Part shown: positions 4,915-7,630 of the stretch, in pieces | Numbering within the stretch: position 1 is the first letter of the stretch | Layout: every line of letters starts with the position of its first letter | NCBI GenBank assembly: GCA_946481475.1 | Contig: CAMLOB010000168.1 | Location: 1 to 7,630, forward strand | Source of the DNA: an uncultured Chlorobiota bacterium | GTDB taxonomy: Bacteria > Bacteroidota > Kapaibacteriia > OLB7 | Direction: 5' to 3' | Length of the DNA: 7,630 bases | Program-made: the position numbers and the translations under genes | The notes under the pieces: model-generated | The model's input: the letters and a program-made list of their open reading frames with translations, nothing else | Told to the model about the DNA's origin: nothing | The model's database searches: none

Positions 4915-7278
4915 ATGACTGCACTGAACCGCAAACTGCTTCGTGACGTGATCCACCTGCGTGGACAGTTGATCGCGGCCGCCCTTGTGGTGATGTGCGG
5001 CGTGGCCAGCTTCGTCACGATGCGGAGCGCCTACGATTCGCTCCTGACGACACAGCAGACCTACTATAACGAATACCGCTTTGCCGATGTCTTCGCAACG
5101 GTCAAGCGTGCTCCGGAAGGTCTGGCCGACGAGATCAGGCAGATACCGGGCGTCGGATCGGTGCGAACCCGGCTGATGGTCGGGGTGACGCTGGACGTGC
5201 CGGGGCTTGACGAACCGGCCACCGGACTGATCGTCTCGATGCCGGAACGGCGGCAACCTGTTCTGAACGACATCTTCATCCGGAAGGGACGCTACTTCGA
5301 GCCGGGCCGGCGTGACGAGATTCTGATCAGCGAGGCGTTTGCGACGGCGAACGATCTGGATGTGGGGGCGCAGATCGGCGCGGTGATCAACGGGGCGTGG
5401 GAGGAGTTCACGGTAGTCGGCATCGCACTGTCGCCGGAGTATGTGTATGAAATCGGATCGGCCGCCCTGCTGCCGGACAACCGGAGGTTCGGCGTTCTCT
5501 GGGCAAATCGCGAGACGCTGGCCGGACCGTTCGACATGCGGGGGGCATTCAATGATCTTTCCCTGACCCTTTCGCACGGGGCCGACGAGATCGAGGTAAT
5601 CGCGCAACTTGATGAACTGCTGAAACCGTACGGGGCGATCGGGGCGTACGGACGGAAGGATCAGACATCACACGTCTTTCTGGAGAGCGAACTGACGCAG
5701 TTGCAAAGCTCCGGCACGGTTGTTCCGATCATCTTTCTCGGCGTCGCCGCATTTCTTCTGCACATCGTCCTCTCACGTCTTGTCCGGACGCAACGGGATC
5801 AGATCGCCGTGCTGAAAGCGTTCGGTTACTCCAACCTTTCGGTTGGCCTCCACTATTTCGGCATGGCCCTGACCGCCGTCATCGTCGGGGGAATTGCCGG
5901 CGTCGCGCTCGGCACCTGGGCCGGCTCGGCGATGACGGAAGTCTACGCCCAGTTCTACCGTTTTCCGCTGATCCGCTATGTAGCCGGGGCGAAGTCGCTC
6001 AGCATTGCCGTCCTCATCAGCGGCGGGGCGGCACTCATCGGGGCAATCTCTGCAGTGCGGGGGGCGATCAAACTTCCCCCGGCCGAAGCGATGCGTCCGG
6101 AAGCTCCGGCCCGGTTCAAGCCGGGAATCCTTGAACGTATGGGATTCCAGAGGCTCCTCCCCACCAGTGCCAGGATGATCCTGCGGAGTCTGGAGCGCAA
6201 TCCGATGAAAGCCTTGCTGTCGACTCTCGGCATTGCCATGGCGGTCGCCATCCTGATTGTGGGCCGCTACACGGCCGATGCGGTCGACACGCTGATCAGC
6301 TTCCAGTTCGACGGGGCACAGCGGGAAGACGCAACGATCGTCTTCACGAATCCCCGTCCGGCCGGAGCGCGATATGATCTGAACGCTCTTCCGGGGGTTC
6401 TCCACGCCGAGCCGTTCAGAGCGGTTCCGGCCTCTCTCTCGTTCGGCCATCGGAAAAAACGGACGGCTGTGACGGGAATGGAGCCGGGGGGAGAACTGCG
6501 ACGGGTGATGGATATGAACGGAAGCATCCAGGAACTTCCGATCAGCGGTCTGATGGTGACACGACAACTCGGGGAGGGGCTGGGGGCCGAACCGGGAGAT
6601 ACGATCCTTCTGGAAATTCTCGAAGGGGAACGGGAAACGATACCGGTAGTGATCGACCGGTTCATCGACGAGTTTGTAGGATTGAACGCCTACATGGATA
6701 TGAACGAACTGCAGAGGCTGCTGGGAGAGGAGGGGAGCATCAGCGGCGCGTACCTGCAGGTGGACCGGGCAAAGGAGGATGAATTCAACGAGGCGCTGAA
6801 GAAGACACCGGCCGTCTCCGGAGCGATGTTCCAGCGGGCCGCTCTGGAGAGTTTCAACGAGACGATCGCCCAGAGCCAGAACATCTCACGCATCGTGATG
6901 ATCTTCTTTGCCTGCGTCATCGCCGTCGGCGTTCTCTACAACAGTGCCCGCATCTCCCTTTCGGAACGGGGACGGGAGCTGGCAAGCCTTCGGGTTCTGG
7001 GCTTTCGTAAAGGGGAGGTCACCTTCTACCTTCTCGGCGAACAGGCCGTCCTGACGTTGCTGGCCCTCCCGCTCGGCTACGGTCTCGGCTGGCTGATGCT
7101 GCTGGGTCTGGTCAAGGGATTCGAGTCCGATCTCTTCCGTTTTCCTCTTGTAATGAGCCGGGAGACGATTGCCTTCGCGACGCTGGTCATTATCGGAGCG
7201 GCTCTTCTCAGCGCCTTCCTCGTCCGCCGCCGCATCTTCCACCTGGATCTGATCGAGGTGTTAAAGACAAGAGAATGA
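4915..7278 (+). CDS. Large FtsX/MacB-type ABC transporter permease with two fused 4-TM modules
   Basis: 787 residues; the membrane subunit of a type VII (MacB-like) ABC export system. Eight hydrophobic segments are visible in a 1+3+1+3 pattern. TM1 (~19-37) precedes an extracytoplasmic MacB-periplasmic-core-like domain (~40-265); TM2-4 follow at ~268-290, 315-340 and 361-384. TM5 (~434-455) precedes a second periplasmic domain (~456-655); TM6-8 follow at ~660-680, 709-733 and 751-773. The two FtsX units align: RDQIAVLKAFGYSNLSVGLHY in the first and RELASLRVLGFRKGEVTFYL in the second, the cytoplasmic coupling-helix region that contacts the ATPase. The linker LPPAEAMRPEAPARFKP and the C-terminal DLIEVLKTRE match family practice of ending each unit with a P-x-E-A/L-R/K motif. 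From this I infer that one chain forms the pseudo-dimer that two LolC/E- or MacB-type chains would normally make. Substrate unknown. The start ATG has no Shine-Dalgarno. Confidence 0.9.
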   Translation: MTALNRKLLRDVIHLRGQLIAAALVVMCGVASFVTMRSAYDSLLTTQQTYYNEYRFADVFATVKRAPEGLADEIRQIPGVGSVRTRLMVGVTLDVPGLDEPATGLIVSMPERRQPVLNDIFIRKGRYFEPGRRDEILISEAFATANDLDVGAQIGAVINGAWEEFTVVGIALSPEYVYEIGSAALLPDNRRFGVLWANRETLAGPFDMRGAFNDLSLTLSHGADEIEVIAQLDELLKPYGAIGAYGRKDQTSHVFLESELTQLQSSGTVVPIIFLGVAAFLLHIVLSRLVRTQRDQIAVLKAFGYSNLSVGLHYFGMALTAVIVGGIAGVALGTWAGSAMTEVYAQFYRFPLIRYVAGAKSLSIAVLISGGAALIGAISAVRGAIKLPPAEAMRPEAPARFKPGILERMGFQRLLPTSARMILRSLERNPMKALLSTLGIAMAVAILIVGRYTADAVDTLISFQFDGAQREDATIVFTNPRPAGARYDLNALPGVLHAEPFRAVPASLSFGHRKKRTAVTGMEPGGELRRVMDMNGSIQELPISGLMVTRQLGEGLGAEPGDTILLEILEGERETIPVVIDRFIDEFVGLNAYMDMNELQRLLGEEGSISGAYLQVDRAKEDEFNEALKKTPAVSGAMFQRAALESFNETIAQSQNISRIVMIFFACVIAVGVLYNSARISLSERGRELASLRVLGFRKGEVTFYLLGEQAVLTLLALPLGYGLGWLMLLGLVKGFESDLFRFPLVMSRETIAFATLVIIGAALLSAFLVRRRIFHLDLIEVLKTRE

Positions 7279-7284
7279 CAGCGA

Positions 7285-7334
7285 GAGGGAGAAGGTAAAC
7301 CTGCCTGCTCCACACCTCTCCCTCCTCCTTTTTT
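7285..7334 (+). terminator. Terminator-like hairpin between permease and adaptor genes
   Basis: GAGGGAGAAGG (7285-7295) pairs with CCTCTCCCTC (7315-7324) as 7 + 3 bp around a single bulged A. The loop is 19 bases, and a run of six T follows four bases later (7329-7334). This is the most terminator-like element in the window by T tract, yet it sits between two genes that should be co-expressed, so it may attenuate rather than end the transcript. Confidence 0.5.
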
Positions 7335-7354
7335 AATTTTGCATTTTTAATTTT
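7330..7354 (+). promoter_or_regulatory. AT-rich direct repeat with possible -7 box before the adaptor gene
   Basis: TTTTTAATTTT occurs twice (7330-7340 and 7344-7354), 14 bases apart, in a stretch nearly free of G and C. Within it, TAATTTTG (7334-7341) fits the Bacteroidota -7 consensus TAnnTTTG, 25 bases before the adaptor ATG. No -33 element is seen, and a match to a T-rich consensus is easier here than elsewhere. A separate promoter downstream of the hairpin is plausible but unproven. Confidence 0.35.
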
Positions 7355-7365
7355 TACTTGTCTCC

Positions 7366-7630
7366 ATGAAGCATTTACGCTGGATCATTCCGGTTCTGAT
7401 TATCGGCGGTCTGATTGCCGTCAGTCTCATACCGCAACCCGTACCGGTCGATCTTGGTGAGGTCGCCCGGGAGAGGATGACGGTAACGGTCGAGGTCGAG
7501 GGAGTGACGCGCGTCCGGGATCTTTTTCTGGTGGCCGCACCGGTATCCGGACGGGCAGTAAGGATCGAGTTGAAGGAGGGAGATCAGATCAGCGAGGGGA
7601 GTCCGATCACAACAATCTACCCGGCACAGA
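7366..7630 (+). CDS. HlyD/MacA-family periplasmic adaptor (membrane fusion protein), N-terminal part only
   Basis: The frame from the ATG at 7366 runs open to the end of the window (88 full codons), so the protein is cut by the window, not broken. Residues ~5-22 (RWIIPVLIIGGLIAVSLI) form an N-terminal membrane anchor; there is no lipobox cysteine, so it is not a lipoprotein. After the anchor come the beta-strands GEVARERMTVTVEVEGVTRV (31-50). These lead into LVAAPVSGRAVRIELKEGDQ (55-74) and ISEGSPITTI (75-84), the start of a biotinyl-lipoyl-like domain with its typical V.SG...I....GD.V..G..L pattern. Family members dock on MacB/DevC-like permeases and connect them to a TolC-like outer-membrane channel. 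The location 87 bases after the permease fits this; no channel gene is in view. The start has no Shine-Dalgarno. Confidence 0.9.
   Translation, partial: MKHLRWIIPVLIIGGLIAVSLIPQPVPVDLGEVARERMTVTVEVEGVTRVRDLFLVAAPVSGRAVRIELKEGDQISEGSPITTIYPAQ

Overview
The window is about 59% GC by eye and looks like a Gram-negative bacterium of the Bacteroidota/Chlorobiota side of the FCB group (Kapabacteria, Ignavibacteria and Rhodothermota are equally possible). The main evidence is that the first protein ends in a type IX secretion (T9SS) type A sorting domain, a system confined to that group. Two weaker observations agree: none of the five visible gene starts has a clear Shine-Dalgarno sequence, and three intergenic spots match the Bacteroidota -7 promoter box TAnnTTTG. 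Species cannot be named from the sequence.

Layout, all genes on the + strand. (1) 2-862: the 3' part of a secreted, multi-domain beta-sandwich protein with a fibronectin type III-like domain and the T9SS sorting tail. (2) 863-1194: a 332-base non-coding stretch, very rich in inverted repeats, including a 12-bp GC hairpin that is the best terminator for gene 1, then a possible promoter. (3) 1195-2808: a polytopic GT-C (GT39/PMT/ArnT-like) membrane glycosyltransferase. (4) 2941-3828: a 10-TM EamA/DMT-family transporter. (5) 3829-3916: a short AT-richer regulatory-looking gap with a perfect 12-bp palindrome, a repeated half-site and a -7-like box. (6) 3917-4660, 4915-7278 and 7366-7630 (cut off by the window end): an ABC ATPase of the MacB/LolD/FtsE type, a large double-module FtsX/MacB-type permease and an HlyD/MacA-type periplasmic adaptor.

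The last three genes together make a MacAB-like (type VII ABC) tripartite export system: the ATPase energises conformational change of the permease, and the adaptor would link it across the periplasm to an outer-membrane channel not seen here. The permease appears to be a tandem fusion of two 4-TM FtsX units, so one chain may supply the whole transmembrane pseudo-dimer. The substrate cannot be told from sequence.

The gaps inside the ABC cluster are unusual for an operon. The 254-base gap between ATPase and permease holds two copies of a ~26-base hairpin-forming repeat and three copies of a TTTATAGAG-containing motif. The 87-base gap between permease and adaptor holds a terminator-like hairpin with a T tract, then an AT-rich direct repeat that could hold a separate promoter. 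I see no tRNA, rRNA, CRISPR array, transposase or integrase. The genes are ordinary members of known families; the non-coding gaps and the 4+4 permease are the parts most worth a second look.
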